Positions 1 through 9,630 of a stretch of 64,000 nucleotides of DNA are shown here, in pieces. Position numbers and translations under genes: made by a program. The DNA is from Microbacterium gubbeenense DSM 15944 (lineage in GTDB: Bacteria > Actinomycetota > Actinomycetes > Actinomycetales > Microbacteriaceae), in contig NZ_AUGQ01000002.1 in the NCBI RefSeq assembly GCF_000422745.1, positions 300,048 to 364,047 of the forward strand, read 5' to 3'. Below the pieces are notes generated by a model. That model saw nothing but the letters and a program-made list of their open reading frames with translations, searched no databases and had not been told where the DNA came from. Positions within the stretch are counted from its first letter, which is position 1. Every line of letters starts with the position of its first letter.

Positions 1-1
1 G

Positions 2-2575
2 CAGGACGGGATCGAGCAGCTCGAGCGCACGTTCCCGCAGGTGTCGGGCACGGCGGCGCAGTTCATCGTCGTCGCCGCAGACGGCGACAGCGTGAACGAC
101 GATGCCTACCAGGAGCCGATCGAACGGGCCGTCGACGACCTCGCCGATGTCCCGAGCATGTCGAGCGCGACGAGCCCCTACGACGGCCTCGTCGACGGAC
201 TCGTCAACGACGACGAATCGGCCGCGATCGCCCAGCTGCAGCTCGAAGGCCAGTCGACGACGATCTCCGACGACGTGAAGCAGCAGATCGAAGACCGCGT
301 GCACGAGCTCGCCGACGACCTGCCGGACGGATCCACGACGAAGCTCGGCGGCGACCTGTTCGCGACCGAGCTGCCCACCATCACCCCGACCGAGGGCGTC
401 GGCGTGCTCATCGCCCTGATCGTGCTGATCGTGACGTTCCGCGCTTTCGTCATGGCCGGCCTGCCGCTCGCGGTCGCCCTGATCGGCGTCGGCGTCTCAC
501 TGCTCGGCATCGTCGCCGCGACGGCGTTCACCGACGTCAGCGCCACCACCCCGCTGCTCGCACTCATGCTCGGGCTTGCGGTCGGCATCGACTACGCCCT
601 GTTCATCGCGGCGCGGCATCAGGATCAGGTGCGCGACGGCGTCGCGCCGGAAGACGCCGCGGCGCGCGCGACGGGCACCGCCGGATCCGCTGTCGTCTTC
701 GCGGGCGTCACTGTGCTGATCGCGCTCATCGGTCTGGGCTTCGCGGGGATCCCGTTCCTCACCACCATGGGAATCGCGGCGGCCGTCGCGGTCGCCGTCG
801 CGGTCGCGATCGCCATCACGCTGACGCCCGCGCTGCTCGGTTTCGTGAAGCACCGCGCGTCGGGGCGCCCGCCGCGTCGCGAGAAGAAGGGCAAGGGCTT
901 CGCGAAGCGCTGGGTCGGCATGGTCACGAAGCACCCGATCGTTACGACGATAGCGGTCGTCATCGGGCTCGGCGTCATCGCGCTGCCCGCGACGCAGCTC
1001 GGGCTCGCGCTGCCGAACGCCGGTTCGCTCCCGAAGGACAGCGAGGCGCGCCAGGCGTATGACCTTACCGGCGAGCACTTCGGCGAGGGCTTCAACGGCC
1101 CGCTGATCCTCACCGGTTCGATCATCACGAGCGACGATCCCGTGGGTCTCATGGAGGATCTCGCCGAAGCCGTCGAGGACATCGACGGCGTCAAGGAGGT
1201 CGCGATGGCGACCCCGAACGAGACGGCCGACACCGGCATCGTGCAGATCATCCCCGAGGCGGGCCCGTCCGATCCTGAGACGACCGAGGTCGTGCACGAG
1301 CTGCGCGCGCATCACGACGAATGGCTCGACGAGTTCGGCATCGACCTCACCGTCACTGGCTTCACCGCCGTCGCGATCGACGTGTCGGCGAAGCTCGGTC
1401 AGGCGCTGCTGCCGTTCGGCATCTTCGTGGTCGGGCTGAGCTTCGTGCTGCTGATGATCGTGTTCCGGTCCATCTGGGTTCCCCTCAAGGCCGCCGTGGG
1501 ATACCTGCTGTCGATCGTCGCCGCGTTCGGCGTGGTCGCCATGGTGTTCGAGCTCGGCTGGGGCGCCGATCTGCTGCAGGTCTCGAAGACGGGGCCGGTG
1601 ATCGCGTTCATGCCCATCGTCGTGATGGGCGTGCTGTTCGGCCTGGCGATGGACTACGAGGTGTTCCTCGTCTCTCGCATGCGGGAGGACTATGTGCACG
1701 GCTCTCGCAAGCGCGGCGCCACGCACGAGGTCGCCGTCGACTCCGTGAAGAGCGGTTACGCGGCCTCGGCCCGCGTCGTCACGGCAGCCGCCGTCATCAT
1801 GTTCGCCGTGTTCGCGGCGTTCGTGCCCGAGGGCGACATCAACATCAAACCCATCGCCCTGGCGCTCGCCGTCGGAATCGCGGTCGACGCATTCGTCATC
1901 CGGATGACGCTCGTTCCCGCGATCATGGCGCTGCTCGGCAAGCACGCGTGGTGGATGCCCGCATGGCTCGAGAAGCGCCTGCCGCACTTCGACATCGAGG
2001 GCGAGGCGGTCGAGCGCGAAGACCAGCTCGCGCACTGGCCCTCCTCCGAGGAACCGTCGGTGATCGCGGCTGACGACCTCGCGATCACGATCGGCGACGA
2101 GCGGCTCGTGTCCGACGTCAGCATGCGCGTCGCGCGGGGCGACGCGCTGGTCGTGACGTCTCACGATCCGCGTGCCGCGCGATCCGTTCTGCTGGCCGTC
2201 GCGGGGCGCATCGCGCCCGACGAGGACAGCCGATTGCGTGTGGCGGGGCACCTGCTTCCCGGACGCGGATCCGCGGTGCGCTCGCACGTCGCCGTGTCGC
2301 TCCCGGGGGCGGACCGTTCGGCGTCGCTCCTCGACGCCGCCGACGGCAGAGCACGCATCGTCGCCATCGACAGCGCGGACCTGCCGGCCGAGCGGAGCGA
2401 CATGCTCGCGGCGCTGCGGCATGCCCGGGACGCCGCGAAGGATCCGTTGACAGTGATCCTCACGGCCGCGGATCCCGATGCCGCAACCGACCTTCTCGCC
2501 GACGCCGGCTGGCTCGGCGCGTCCGTTCTCGACGTGACGCCCGCGGGCGTCGCAGTCTCCGAGGTGATCGCATGA
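2..2575 (+). CDS. MMPL-family (RND superfamily) transporter with degenerate ABC-like tail, 5' partial
   Basis: The frame is open from base 2, so the N-terminus lies outside the window. The body is a typical actinobacterial MMPL exporter: two halves of clustered membrane segments, each with the charged intramembrane pair expected of the family (GIDYALF near base 585 and AMDYEVF near base 1650), plus a periplasmic domain between them. Such proteins export lipids or drugs using the proton gradient. From about base 2071 to the end there is an extra cytoplasmic region that reads like an ABC nucleotide-binding domain whose Walker A (SHDPRAARS) has lost its glycines and lysine. The stop overlaps the next start as ATGA, so this gene and the YhgE gene are translationally coupled. 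The transported substrate cannot be told from sequence. Confidence 0.9.
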   Translation, partial: QDGIEQLERTFPQVSGTAAQFIVVAADGDSVNDDAYQEPIERAVDDLADVPSMSSATSPYDGLVDGLVNDDESAAIAQLQLEGQSTTISDDVKQQIEDRVHELADDLPDGSTTKLGGDLFATELPTITPTEGVGVLIALIVLIVTFRAFVMAGLPLAVALIGVGVSLLGIVAATAFTDVSATTPLLALMLGLAVGIDYALFIAARHQDQVRDGVAPEDAAARATGTAGSAVVFAGVTVLIALIGLGFAGIPFLTTMGIAAAVAVAVAVAIAITLTPALLGFVKHRASGRPPRREKKGKGFAKRWVGMVTKHPIVTTIAVVIGLGVIALPATQLGLALPNAGSLPKDSEARQAYDLTGEHFGEGFNGPLILTGSIITSDDPVGLMEDLAEAVEDIDGVKEVAMATPNETADTGIVQIIPEAGPSDPETTEVVHELRAHHDEWLDEFGIDLTVTGFTAVAIDVSAKLGQALLPFGIFVVGLSFVLLMIVFRSIWVPLKAAVGYLLSIVAAFGVVAMVFELGWGADLLQVSKTGPVIAFMPIVVMGVLFGLAMDYEVFLVSRMREDYVHGSRKRGATHEVAVDSVKSGYAASARVVTAAAVIMFAVFAAFVPEGDINIKPIALALAVGIAVDAFVIRMTLVPAIMALLGKHAWWMPAWLEKRLPHFDIEGEAVEREDQLAHWPSSEEPSVIAADDLAITIGDERLVSDVSMRVARGDALVVTSHDPRAARSVLLAVAGRIAPDEDSRLRVAGHLLPGRGSAVRSHVAVSLPGADRSASLLDAADGRARIVAIDSADLPAERSDMLAALRHARDAAKDPLTVILTAADPDAATDLLADAGWLGASVLDVTPAGVAVSEVIA

Positions 2576-5145
2576 CCACGCCCATCGAACGCGCGCGCAC
2601 GACGCGCCCCGTCACCTGGCTGACCATCGGCGGTGTCCTGGTGCTGCCCGCCGTCATCGGCGGGGTGCTCGTCGCCGCGCTCAACACCCCCACCGACCGG
2701 CTCGAGAACATGTCGGCCGCGATCGTCAACCTCGACGAGGGCGCGGAGATCGACGGCCAGCTCGCCCCGCTCGGCCGCCAGCTCGCAGCGGGCCTCGTCG
2801 ACGGATCCGACGACGTCGACAGCAACATCGACTGGGTCGTCTCGAACGAGTCCGACGCGTCGGACGGCGTGACCGACGGCACCTACCAGGCGGTCGTGAC
2901 GATTCCCGAAGGATTCAGCGAGGCGGCGATGTCGTCGGCCGATGCGCTCCAGGGTGAGGGCGACCCGAACGTCGCCACGATCGACGTATCCACGGCCGAC
3001 GACGCGCGCATCTTCGATAGCGCGATCATGCAGCAGGTCTCGTCGATCGCGGCCGACACGATGGGCGCGACTCTTTCCGAGGCGACGCTCGAGAACGTCT
3101 TCGTCAGCTTCGGCGACATGGGTTCCCAGCTCGGCGAGGCGGCAGACGGTGCGACCCAGCTCGCCGACGGCGCCACCTCGGCGGAGGACGGCGCTGCCGA
3201 GCTCGGTGACGGTGCGGGCGAGCTCGCAGGCGGCGTGCGCCAGCTCGGCGACGGAATCGGACAGCTCGCGACGGGCGCCGATTCCGCAGAGACCGGGGCT
3301 CTCGACCTCGCGGCCGGCACCGGCGCACTGTCCGACGGCGCTTACGCGCTCGCCGACGGCGCCGGGCAGCTCTCGGGCGGCGCTACCGCGCTCGCCGACG
3401 GTCTGCGACAGGTCGACGACGGACTCGGCGGGCTCGCGGGCGGCGCCGACCAGGTCGCCGGTGGCGTCGCCGGGCTCGCGGACGGCGCGTCCGGGCTGTC
3501 GGACGGCGCGAGCCAGGTGTCCGACGGGGTCGCGGGCCTCTCGGACGGCGCGAGTCAGGTCGCGGACGGCGTGAGCGAGCTCGGCTCGGGAGCGACGGAT
3601 CTCGCCGGCGGCGCGACCGCCCTGTCGGACGGCGTCTCGCAGCTCTCCTCGGGCGCCTCGGAGCTCGCGACCGGCGCTGCCGGCGTCGCGACCGGCACCG
3701 CAGGCCTCGACGCGGGGCTCAACGGATCAGCTGACCAGCCCGGGCTCGCCTCGTCGTCGAACGACGTCGCGGCCGGGCTCGAGCAGCTCGCCGCGAGCTG
3801 TGCGGCCGCCAGCGGCAGCGCCGACTTCTGCGCGCAGCTGACCGCGCTGACGGGCGGCGCGCGCGGCGTGGCCGACGGATCCGCCGGCCTTGCGGAGGCT
3901 GCCGCACAGACGAACGCCGGTGCGCAGCAGGTCGCGGGCGGTGCCACGGCCCTGTCCGATGGCGTCTCGCCCCTCGTCGACGGCGCATCCGCACTGTCGG
4001 ATGGCGCGACCCAGGTCGCCGACGGCGCGACGCAGCTCGCACCCGGCGCTCAGCAGCTGGCCGACGGCGCAGCGCAGCTTGCACCCGGCGCATCCGCGGT
4101 CGCTGACGGCGCGGCAGAGCTCGCCGACGGCGCGACGCAGCTCGCACCCGGCGCGCGGCAAGTGTCGGACGGCGCAGCGCAGCTCGCCGAGAACTCCCCC
4201 GCGCTCGTCTCGGGCGCGACCGAACTCGCCGCCGGAGCGACGGGCCTCGCGCGCGGCGCCGGCCAGCTCGGCGACGGCGCGATGCAGGCCATGACGGGCA
4301 CCTATTCGCTCGCCGATGGCATCGGCATGCTGGGCGACGGGGCGCGCGACGCCGGATCCGGAACCGCGCAGCTCGCCGACGGCGCGACCGCTCTGTCGGA
4401 CGGCGCCGGCGAGCTCGCGGACGGCATCGGTCAGCTCGGCGACGGCGCGACCGAGCTCGGCGACGGGCTCGGTACCGCGGTCGAGCAGCTGCCGAGCTTC
4501 GAGGGCGATGAGGCGGCCGATCTGGCCTCGGTCGTGCGCGCGCCCGTCGGCACGGACGATGACGGCCTCGCGCTGTTCGGCGACGGCGCGATCCCGCTGC
4601 TCGCGGCGATCGTCCTGTGGTTCGGATCCCTCGCGACCTTCCTTGCGTTCCGTCCCGTCACCTCGCGCGCACTGACCTCGCGGCGCTCATCCCTCGCGCT
4701 TGCGGCGCGCGGTTTCCTGCCGGGAGGCCTCGTCGGCCTCGTGCAGGGCGTGCTCATGGCCGGTGTCGTCGTCTGGATCGGAGACTACTCGGCGTCGCAG
4801 TCGTGGACCCTCGTGGGCGTCTCAGCCGTCGCCGGTATCGCGTTCGCCGCGATCCACCAGGCCCTCGCTGCGGTGCTCGGCGGATTCGGTCGGTGGCTCG
4901 CTGCGATCGCCGGCGCGCTCGCGATCGCCGTGAGCATCGTCTCGACGACGCCGGGTTTCCTCACCGACCTGGCGAGCCTCCTGCCGACCGCCCCGGCGAT
5001 GACCGCCCTCCTCGGCGCGACGACGTCGGCCGGCATCAGCGGATCCCTCGTCGCGCTCGCGGTATGGGCTGTGCTGGCCTTCGTCGCCACGCTGATCGCG
5101 ACCACGACGCGCCGCACCGCGACGCCCGCCGCGGCGCTGGCGTAG
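2572..5145 (+). CDS. YhgE/Pip-type membrane protein with X-X-X-Leu-X-X-Gly heptad repeats
   Basis: This 857-residue protein has one N-terminal membrane segment (about residues 15-37), an extracytoplasmic region and a C-terminal bundle of membrane segments from about residue 665. In between, roughly residues 183-645 consist of seven-residue units of the type DGATQLA/DGASQVS. This is the X-X-X-Leu-X-X-Gly heptad repeat typical of the YhgE/phage infection protein family and probably forms a long extracytoplasmic rod. The repeat is broken near residues 385-430 by a segment with two cysteines ten residues apart, possibly a disulfide hairpin. It overlaps the MMPL gene by four bases. The family is linked to envelope export and phage adsorption, but this member's exact role is unknown. 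Confidence 0.88.
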   Translation: MTTPIERARTTRPVTWLTIGGVLVLPAVIGGVLVAALNTPTDRLENMSAAIVNLDEGAEIDGQLAPLGRQLAAGLVDGSDDVDSNIDWVVSNESDASDGVTDGTYQAVVTIPEGFSEAAMSSADALQGEGDPNVATIDVSTADDARIFDSAIMQQVSSIAADTMGATLSEATLENVFVSFGDMGSQLGEAADGATQLADGATSAEDGAAELGDGAGELAGGVRQLGDGIGQLATGADSAETGALDLAAGTGALSDGAYALADGAGQLSGGATALADGLRQVDDGLGGLAGGADQVAGGVAGLADGASGLSDGASQVSDGVAGLSDGASQVADGVSELGSGATDLAGGATALSDGVSQLSSGASELATGAAGVATGTAGLDAGLNGSADQPGLASSSNDVAAGLEQLAASCAAASGSADFCAQLTALTGGARGVADGSAGLAEAAAQTNAGAQQVAGGATALSDGVSPLVDGASALSDGATQVADGATQLAPGAQQLADGAAQLAPGASAVADGAAELADGATQLAPGARQVSDGAAQLAENSPALVSGATELAAGATGLARGAGQLGDGAMQAMTGTYSLADGIGMLGDGARDAGSGTAQLADGATALSDGAGELADGIGQLGDGATELGDGLGTAVEQLPSFEGDEAADLASVVRAPVGTDDDGLALFGDGAIPLLAAIVLWFGSLATFLAFRPVTSRALTSRRSSLALAARGFLPGGLVGLVQGVLMAGVVVWIGDYSASQSWTLVGVSAVAGIAFAAIHQALAAVLGGFGRWLAAIAGALAIAVSIVSTTPGFLTDLASLLPTAPAMTALLGATTSAGISGSLVALAVWAVLAFVATLIATTTRRTATPAAALA

Positions 5146-5152
5146 CGGCGCC

Positions 5153-5188
5153 CGTTGGTGCTGCCGGTTGTGTCTGGCAGCACCAACG
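5153..5188. terminator. Bidirectional hairpin between convergent genes
   Basis: CGTTGGTGCTGCC and its exact reverse complement form a 13-bp stem around a 10-base loop. It lies eight bases after the YhgE stop and just before the end of the opposing monooxygenase gene. No long T tract follows. Confidence 0.75.
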
Positions 5189-5195
5189 GATCCGC

Positions 5196-6554
5196 TCAGG
5201 CGAATGCGCCGCGGTAGCGCGCAGCCGGGTGGCGGTCGTTGAGCGTCGGCGTACCGAACAGCTTCTCGCGCAGCGTGCCGGGCGCGTAGTCCGTCTGAGC
5301 GAGGCCGCGCTCGCGGAGCACCGGCATCACCCTGTCGGCGAACTCCTCGAACGATCCGGGAATCACGGCGTTCACGACGTTGATGCCGTCGACGCCCGCC
5401 TGCTGCCACTGCTCGAGCTGATCGGCGATCTGCTCGGGCGTTCCGACCACCAGGTTGTTGCGCGTCATCCGAGACGCGAGATCTGCGACGGTCGGCTCGC
5501 GGTCGGTGATCGTGCGACGCAGCAGTTCGAGGAATCCCTTGGACGTGTTGGTGTCGACGTCCTTGAGCTCCGTCTCGGGCGGGTAGGTGCGACCGTCCTG
5601 GTCGACGATCGCCGTGTGTGCGAGAAAGCCCTCAGCGCTGGACCAGCGCTCGAACTCATCGGCCTTCTCCTCGGCCTCGGCCTCCGTATCGCCGACGACG
5701 AACGAGAGCCCCTGGAAGAATTTGATGTCGCCCGGCTCGCGGCCGTTCTCGACGGCGAGCGCGCGGGTCTGGTCGATCTGCCACTTCGCGACCTCGGGGT
5801 TCGGGGCGAGGATGAAGACCGCCTCCGCGTTCCGCGCGGCGAACCGGCGTCCGGATTCCGACGATCCGGCCTGGTACAGCAGGGGCGTGCGCTGCGGCGA
5901 TGGCGACGGCAGGTGCGGCCCCTCGACGCTGTAGCGCTCGCCCTCGTGGAAGATCTTGTGCACCTTCGTGACGTCGGCGTAGACGCCGCTGTCCTTGTCC
6001 TTCACGACGGCCCCGTGATCCCACGAGCCCTCCCAGAGCTTGAACGCGACGTCGACGTACTCTTCGGCCCAGCGGTAGCGCTCGGCGTGATCGGTCAGTC
6101 GCGGCAGCCCGAAGTTGCGCGCCCCATTGTCCTGCGTGCCCGTGACGATGTTCCACGCGATGCGTCCGCGCGAGATGTGATCGAGCGTGGAGACCTGGCG
6201 CGCGAAGTTGAAGGGGTGGTTCTGCGCGACGTTCGACGTGAGCGCGAGTCCGAGGTGCTCCGTGACCACCGCGAGTGCGCCGAGCAGCACGGTGGGATCG
6301 TTGCTGGGGATCTGCAGGCCGTGCCGCACATAGACCTCGTAGTCAGCATCGGCATCGCCGTAGTGCCCGGTGACGTCGGCGAAGAACATCGCGTCGAACT
6401 TCGCCGCCTCGAGCGTCTTCGCAAGGTCGATCCAGACGCCGACGTCTTCGAAATCGACCTGCCCGGCGTCAGGCCGGCGCCAGTGACCGTGCTGGATGTG
6501 CGAGTTCGTGTTCATGACGAACGCGTTGAAATGGAGCGGGCGCGGTGTGCTCAT
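5196..6554 (-). CDS. NtaA/SnaA/DszA-family FMN-dependent monooxygenase
   Basis: This 452-residue flavin-dependent luciferase-like (LLM class) enzyme has the hallmarks of the nitrilotriacetate/dibenzothiophene-sulfone monooxygenase group: N-terminal LHFNAFVMN, the central WNIVTG segment, and GSSESGRRFAARNAEAVF in the flavin-binding barrel. Such enzymes use FMNH2 from a separate reductase to oxidise sulfonates, amines or similar small molecules. No partner reductase or sulfur-transport genes lie beside it, so the substrate is open. Length is normal for the family. It is transcribed toward the hairpin at 5153-5188. The upstream gap carries a 13-bp palindrome (6610-6622) that could be an operator. 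Confidence 0.9.
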   Translation of the reverse strand: MSTPRPLHFNAFVMNTNSHIQHGHWRRPDAGQVDFEDVGVWIDLAKTLEAAKFDAMFFADVTGHYGDADADYEVYVRHGLQIPSNDPTVLLGALAVVTEHLGLALTSNVAQNHPFNFARQVSTLDHISRGRIAWNIVTGTQDNGARNFGLPRLTDHAERYRWAEEYVDVAFKLWEGSWDHGAVVKDKDSGVYADVTKVHKIFHEGERYSVEGPHLPSPSPQRTPLLYQAGSSESGRRFAARNAEAVFILAPNPEVAKWQIDQTRALAVENGREPGDIKFFQGLSFVVGDTEAEAEEKADEFERWSSAEGFLAHTAIVDQDGRTYPPETELKDVDTNTSKGFLELLRRTITDREPTVADLASRMTRNNLVVGTPEQIADQLEQWQQAGVDGINVVNAVIPGSFEEFADRVMPVLRERGLAQTDYAPGTLREKLFGTPTLNDRHPAARYRGAFA

Positions 6555-6670
6555 GCCTCGACGATGCCGAGAGGCGGACGGCGCCGCAAGAATGTGTCGC
6601 GGAATCTCGCGGCGTTACGCCGTTTGACGTGCACATCGTGCGGCGCAGCCCGTGCACATGGCGGCCGGTC

Positions 6671-8677
6671 TCAGGCCTCGATGCGGCGCTTCAGCAGCGA
6701 GACCGCGACACCGGTCGCCAGCGTGCCGGCGACGAGCGCGACGGCGAAGCCCCACAGCGGGGTGATCGCGAAGAAGACGAACAGGCCGCCGTGCGGGGCT
6801 TGCGACTCCACGAGCAGGAGCATCGACAGGAATCCGGTCACGGCTCCTCCGAGCATCGACGCCGGGATCACGCGCAGCGGGTCAGCCGCGGCGAACGGGA
6901 TCGCCCCCTCCGAGATGAACGCCAGCCCCATGGGCCACGCCGCGATGCCGTTCTCGCGCTCGGCGGGCGTGAACTTGCCCCGCGCCAGGATCGTCGAGGC
7001 GAGCGCCATGCCGAGCGGCGGCACCATGCCGGCCGTCATGACCGCGGCCATGATGTAGTACGGCACCGGGTTGTCGGGCGAGGCGTCCGCGAGAGATGCG
7101 ACCGCGAAGGCGTAGGCGACCTTGTTGACCGGTCCGCCCAGGTCGAAGCACATCATGAGGCCGAGGATGATGCCGACGATCGGCAGCAGCCCCGACTCGG
7201 CCAGGTTGGTCAGGCCGTCGGTCATGACCTCCATCAGCGCCGCGATCGGTCCGCCGAGCACGAGCAGCAGCAGGCCCGACGCGAAGATGGATCCGAGCAG
7301 CGGGATGATCGCTACGGGCATGAGCCCGCGCAGCCACTTCGGCACGCTGAGGCTGCCGAGCCACCACGCCGCGAGGCCCGCGAGCAGGCCGCCGACGATT
7401 CCGCCGATGAATCCGGCGTTCATGAGCAGCGCCACGGATCCGGCGACGAAGCCCGGCGCAATGCCCGGCCGGTCAGCGATCGCGTACGCGATGTATCCCG
7501 CGAGCGCCGGCACGAGGAACGCCATCGACGCGTTTCCGATCGCGAACGCCACGGCGCCCAGGTACTGGGCGAGGCCGCCGTCGGGCAGGTTCCAGAGCGC
7601 GTTGCTCACGACGATGTCGTTCGCGACGCCGCTGATCTCGAATCCGCCGATCAGGAATCCGAGCGCCATCAGCAGGCCGCCGCCCGCGACGAACGGGATC
7701 ATGTAGCTGACGCCGGTCATGAGGATGCGCTGGATGCGCTTGCCCCAGCTCTCGTCGTGCTTCTGGGAGGCGTTCGACGTCGATGCGGATCCCGACACGC
7801 GCTCGGCCTGCGGGTCGTCCGACGCCGCGACCGCGAGGTCGATGAGCTCGGCCGCGTGCTCGATTCCGGCCTTCACCGGGCGGCGGATCACCGGCTTGCC
7901 GCCGAAGCGGCCCGGCTCGCGCACGTCAACATCGACCGCGAAGATCACGGCGTCCGCGCCGGAGATGACGGACGGATCCAGCGGCGTGTATCCGCTCGAG
8001 CCCTGCGTCTCGACCTGGAAATCGACGCCGGCTTCCTTGGCGGCCTTCGCGAGCGCGTCGGCGGCCATGTACGTGTGCGCGATTCCGGTCGCGCACGCCG
8101 TCACGGCCACGATCTTCGCGGATCCCGTCGGCGCGGCATCCGTCGCGACGGGCGCGGATCCTGCGGTCACGCCCGCGGATCCCGCCGCGGCCGCTCCCGC
8201 AGCCGCCGCGCCGCCACGCGCGGCCCCGGAACCCTCCCCGATCGCCTCGCTCACGATCCCCACGACCTCATCGGCCGTCGTCGCTGCGCGCAGCGCCGCG
8301 AGGAAGTCCTCGTCCATGAGGTGGCGCGCGAGCTGCGACAGCACCGCGAGGTGCTCCTCGGCCGCCGTGTCGGGCGCGGCGATCATGAAGACGATGTCGC
8401 TCGGATCCCCGCCGCCGAAGTCGACGCCGGGCGTGAGCCGCGCGAACGCGAGCGACGCCTGGTTGACGGTCGCCGTCTTGGCGTGCGGGATCGCGATGCC
8501 GCCGGGCAGGCCCGTCGCATCCTGCTCCTCGCGCGCCCACGCGGCGGCGAACAGCTCATCGGCGTCTCCGGCGCGGCCCTCGGCGACGAATCGCGCCGAG
8601 AGTGCGCGCAGCACCTGTTCTTTGTCGGAACCGATCTCGTCGTCGAGACTGACGAGTTCCGGGGTGATGGTGGGCAT
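6671..8677 (-). CDS. fruA: Fructose-specific PTS enzyme IIABC
   Basis: This 668-residue protein holds all three fructose PTS modules. IIA covers about residues 1-150, with the phospho-acceptor His65 in GGIAIPHAK. A Gly/Ala-rich linker leads to IIB at about 187-285, with phospho-Cys195 in VTACATGIAHTYMAA. The IIC membrane channel runs from about residue 310 to the end. It imports fructose as fructose-1-phosphate. The start was placed at 8677 because AAAGGA lies 7-8 bases upstream (8684-8692) and the IIA domain begins there; the frame stays open further upstream without homology. It follows fruK by 20 bases and is the last gene of fruR-fruK-fruA. Confidence 0.95.
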   Translation of the reverse strand: MPTITPELVSLDDEIGSDKEQVLRALSARFVAEGRAGDADELFAAAWAREEQDATGLPGGIAIPHAKTATVNQASLAFARLTPGVDFGGGDPSDIVFMIAAPDTAAEEHLAVLSQLARHLMDEDFLAALRAATTADEVVGIVSEAIGEGSGAARGGAAAAGAAAAGSAGVTAGSAPVATDAAPTGSAKIVAVTACATGIAHTYMAADALAKAAKEAGVDFQVETQGSSGYTPLDPSVISGADAVIFAVDVDVREPGRFGGKPVIRRPVKAGIEHAAELIDLAVAASDDPQAERVSGSASTSNASQKHDESWGKRIQRILMTGVSYMIPFVAGGGLLMALGFLIGGFEISGVANDIVVSNALWNLPDGGLAQYLGAVAFAIGNASMAFLVPALAGYIAYAIADRPGIAPGFVAGSVALLMNAGFIGGIVGGLLAGLAAWWLGSLSVPKWLRGLMPVAIIPLLGSIFASGLLLLVLGGPIAALMEVMTDGLTNLAESGLLPIVGIILGLMMCFDLGGPVNKVAYAFAVASLADASPDNPVPYYIMAAVMTAGMVPPLGMALASTILARGKFTPAERENGIAAWPMGLAFISEGAIPFAAADPLRVIPASMLGGAVTGFLSMLLLVESQAPHGGLFVFFAITPLWGFAVALVAGTLATGVAVSLLKRRIEA

Positions 8678-8697
8678 GCTCTGGTCCTTTGCAGTGG

Positions 8698-9630
8698 TTA
8701 GAGAACTCGAGTGAGGCGGACGTCGCCTGCAGGAAGGTCGTCGGGCGACGCGAGGCGCGTGCCCGGCAGGGAGGCGGTGGCGGATCCGTGGCGCACGGCG
8801 CTCACGAGAGCCGCCCCCGGTTCGGATCCCGCGACGTGCGCGTGGAGGTAGCCGGCGAGCGAGCTGTCGCCCGCGCCGACGGTCGAGCGCACGCGCACGT
8901 TCGGAGGGATCGTCGCGTGCAGAACGGTCGACGCGTCGACGAAGAGCGCGCCTGCGCCGCCGAGCGTGACGAGCGCGGATCCGACCTTCGCCGGCACGAG
9001 GGCGCGCGCGATGCGCGAGACCTCCTCGAGATCGGAGGTGACGGCCACGCCCGCGAGCTCGGCGAGCTCGATCTCGTTGGGCTTGATGAGGTCGGGATGA
9101 CCGTGTGCCACGGCGCGGGTCAGGGCCTCCCCCGACGCGTCGACAGCGATCAGCGGCGGATGAGAAAGCCGCGAGCGCACGGCCTCGATCACGCGCACGT
9201 AGAAATCGTCTCCGGCACCGGGCGGGAGGGATCCGCACAGCGCGAGCCAGGACGCCCCCTCGCTCGCCGCCACCACCGCGTCGATGAGCTCTTCCGCGGT
9301 GTCCGGCGCGAGGCGCGGCCCCGGCAGGTTGAGCTTGGTGGTCACGCCGTGAGGATCCGTGATCGTGAGGTTTGCGCGCGCACTGCCCGTGATCGGGACC
9401 ACCGTGTGGTCGATCCTCCCGAGGAGCGCAGCATACGGATCCGCCGGATCGAGCGGCAGCACGGCGCGCACGTCGTCGCCCGCGGCGGCGAGCACGCGCG
9501 CGACGTTCACGCCCTTGCCGGCCGCGTCCTCGCGGATCGCGGCGGCGGCCTGCACGTCGCCGACGACCAGGGCCGCGGGAAGCTCGACCGTGCGATCGAG
9601 CGCCGGGTTCGCGGTGAGGGTGACGATCAT
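8698..9630 (-). CDS. fruK: 1-phosphofructokinase
   Basis: This 310-residue PfkB/ribokinase-family kinase phosphorylates fructose-1-phosphate to fructose-1,6-bisphosphate, feeding PTS-imported fructose into glycolysis. It begins MIVTLTANPALDRTV, typical of FruK, carries the GKGVNVARVL signature and ends with the ATP/anion-hole motif STVGAGDSSLAGY, whose Asp is the catalytic base. Its ATG overlaps the TGA of the upstream regulator gene (ATGA, 9627-9630), so the two are translationally coupled, and fruA follows after a 20-base gap. Confidence 0.95.
   Translation of the reverse strand: MIVTLTANPALDRTVELPAALVVGDVQAAAAIREDAAGKGVNVARVLAAAGDDVRAVLPLDPADPYAALLGRIDHTVVPITGSARANLTITDPHGVTTKLNLPGPRLAPDTAEELIDAVVAASEGASWLALCGSLPPGAGDDFYVRVIEAVRSRLSHPPLIAVDASGEALTRAVAHGHPDLIKPNEIELAELAGVAVTSDLEEVSRIARALVPAKVGSALVTLGGAGALFVDASTVLHATIPPNVRVRSTVGAGDSSLAGYLHAHVAGSEPGAALVSAVRHGSATASLPGTRLASPDDLPAGDVRLTRVL

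Noticed and set aside
497..2422. Long open frame on the minus strand under the MMPL gene
   Set aside because: Arg/His/Asp-rich low-complexity translation typical of antisense frames in GC-rich DNA; the plus frame has clear membrane segments and motifs.
2071..2575. Active ABC ATPase domain in the MMPL protein
   Set aside because: Walker A lacks the GxxGxGKS residues and no LSGGQ signature is visible; kept only as a degenerate domain.
3121..4480. CRISPR-like or satellite repeat
   Set aside because: The periodicity is 21 bases and in frame, encoding protein heptads; no spacers.
6610..6622. CGGCGT-T-ACGCCG palindrome before the LLM gene as a defined operator
   Set aside because: Short GC-rich palindromes are common by chance here; no matching regulator gene is adjacent.
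8678..9238. N-terminal extension of fruA into fruK
   Set aside because: The extension is Arg-rich and out of frame with FruK; the IIA domain starts at 8677 with a good ribosome site.
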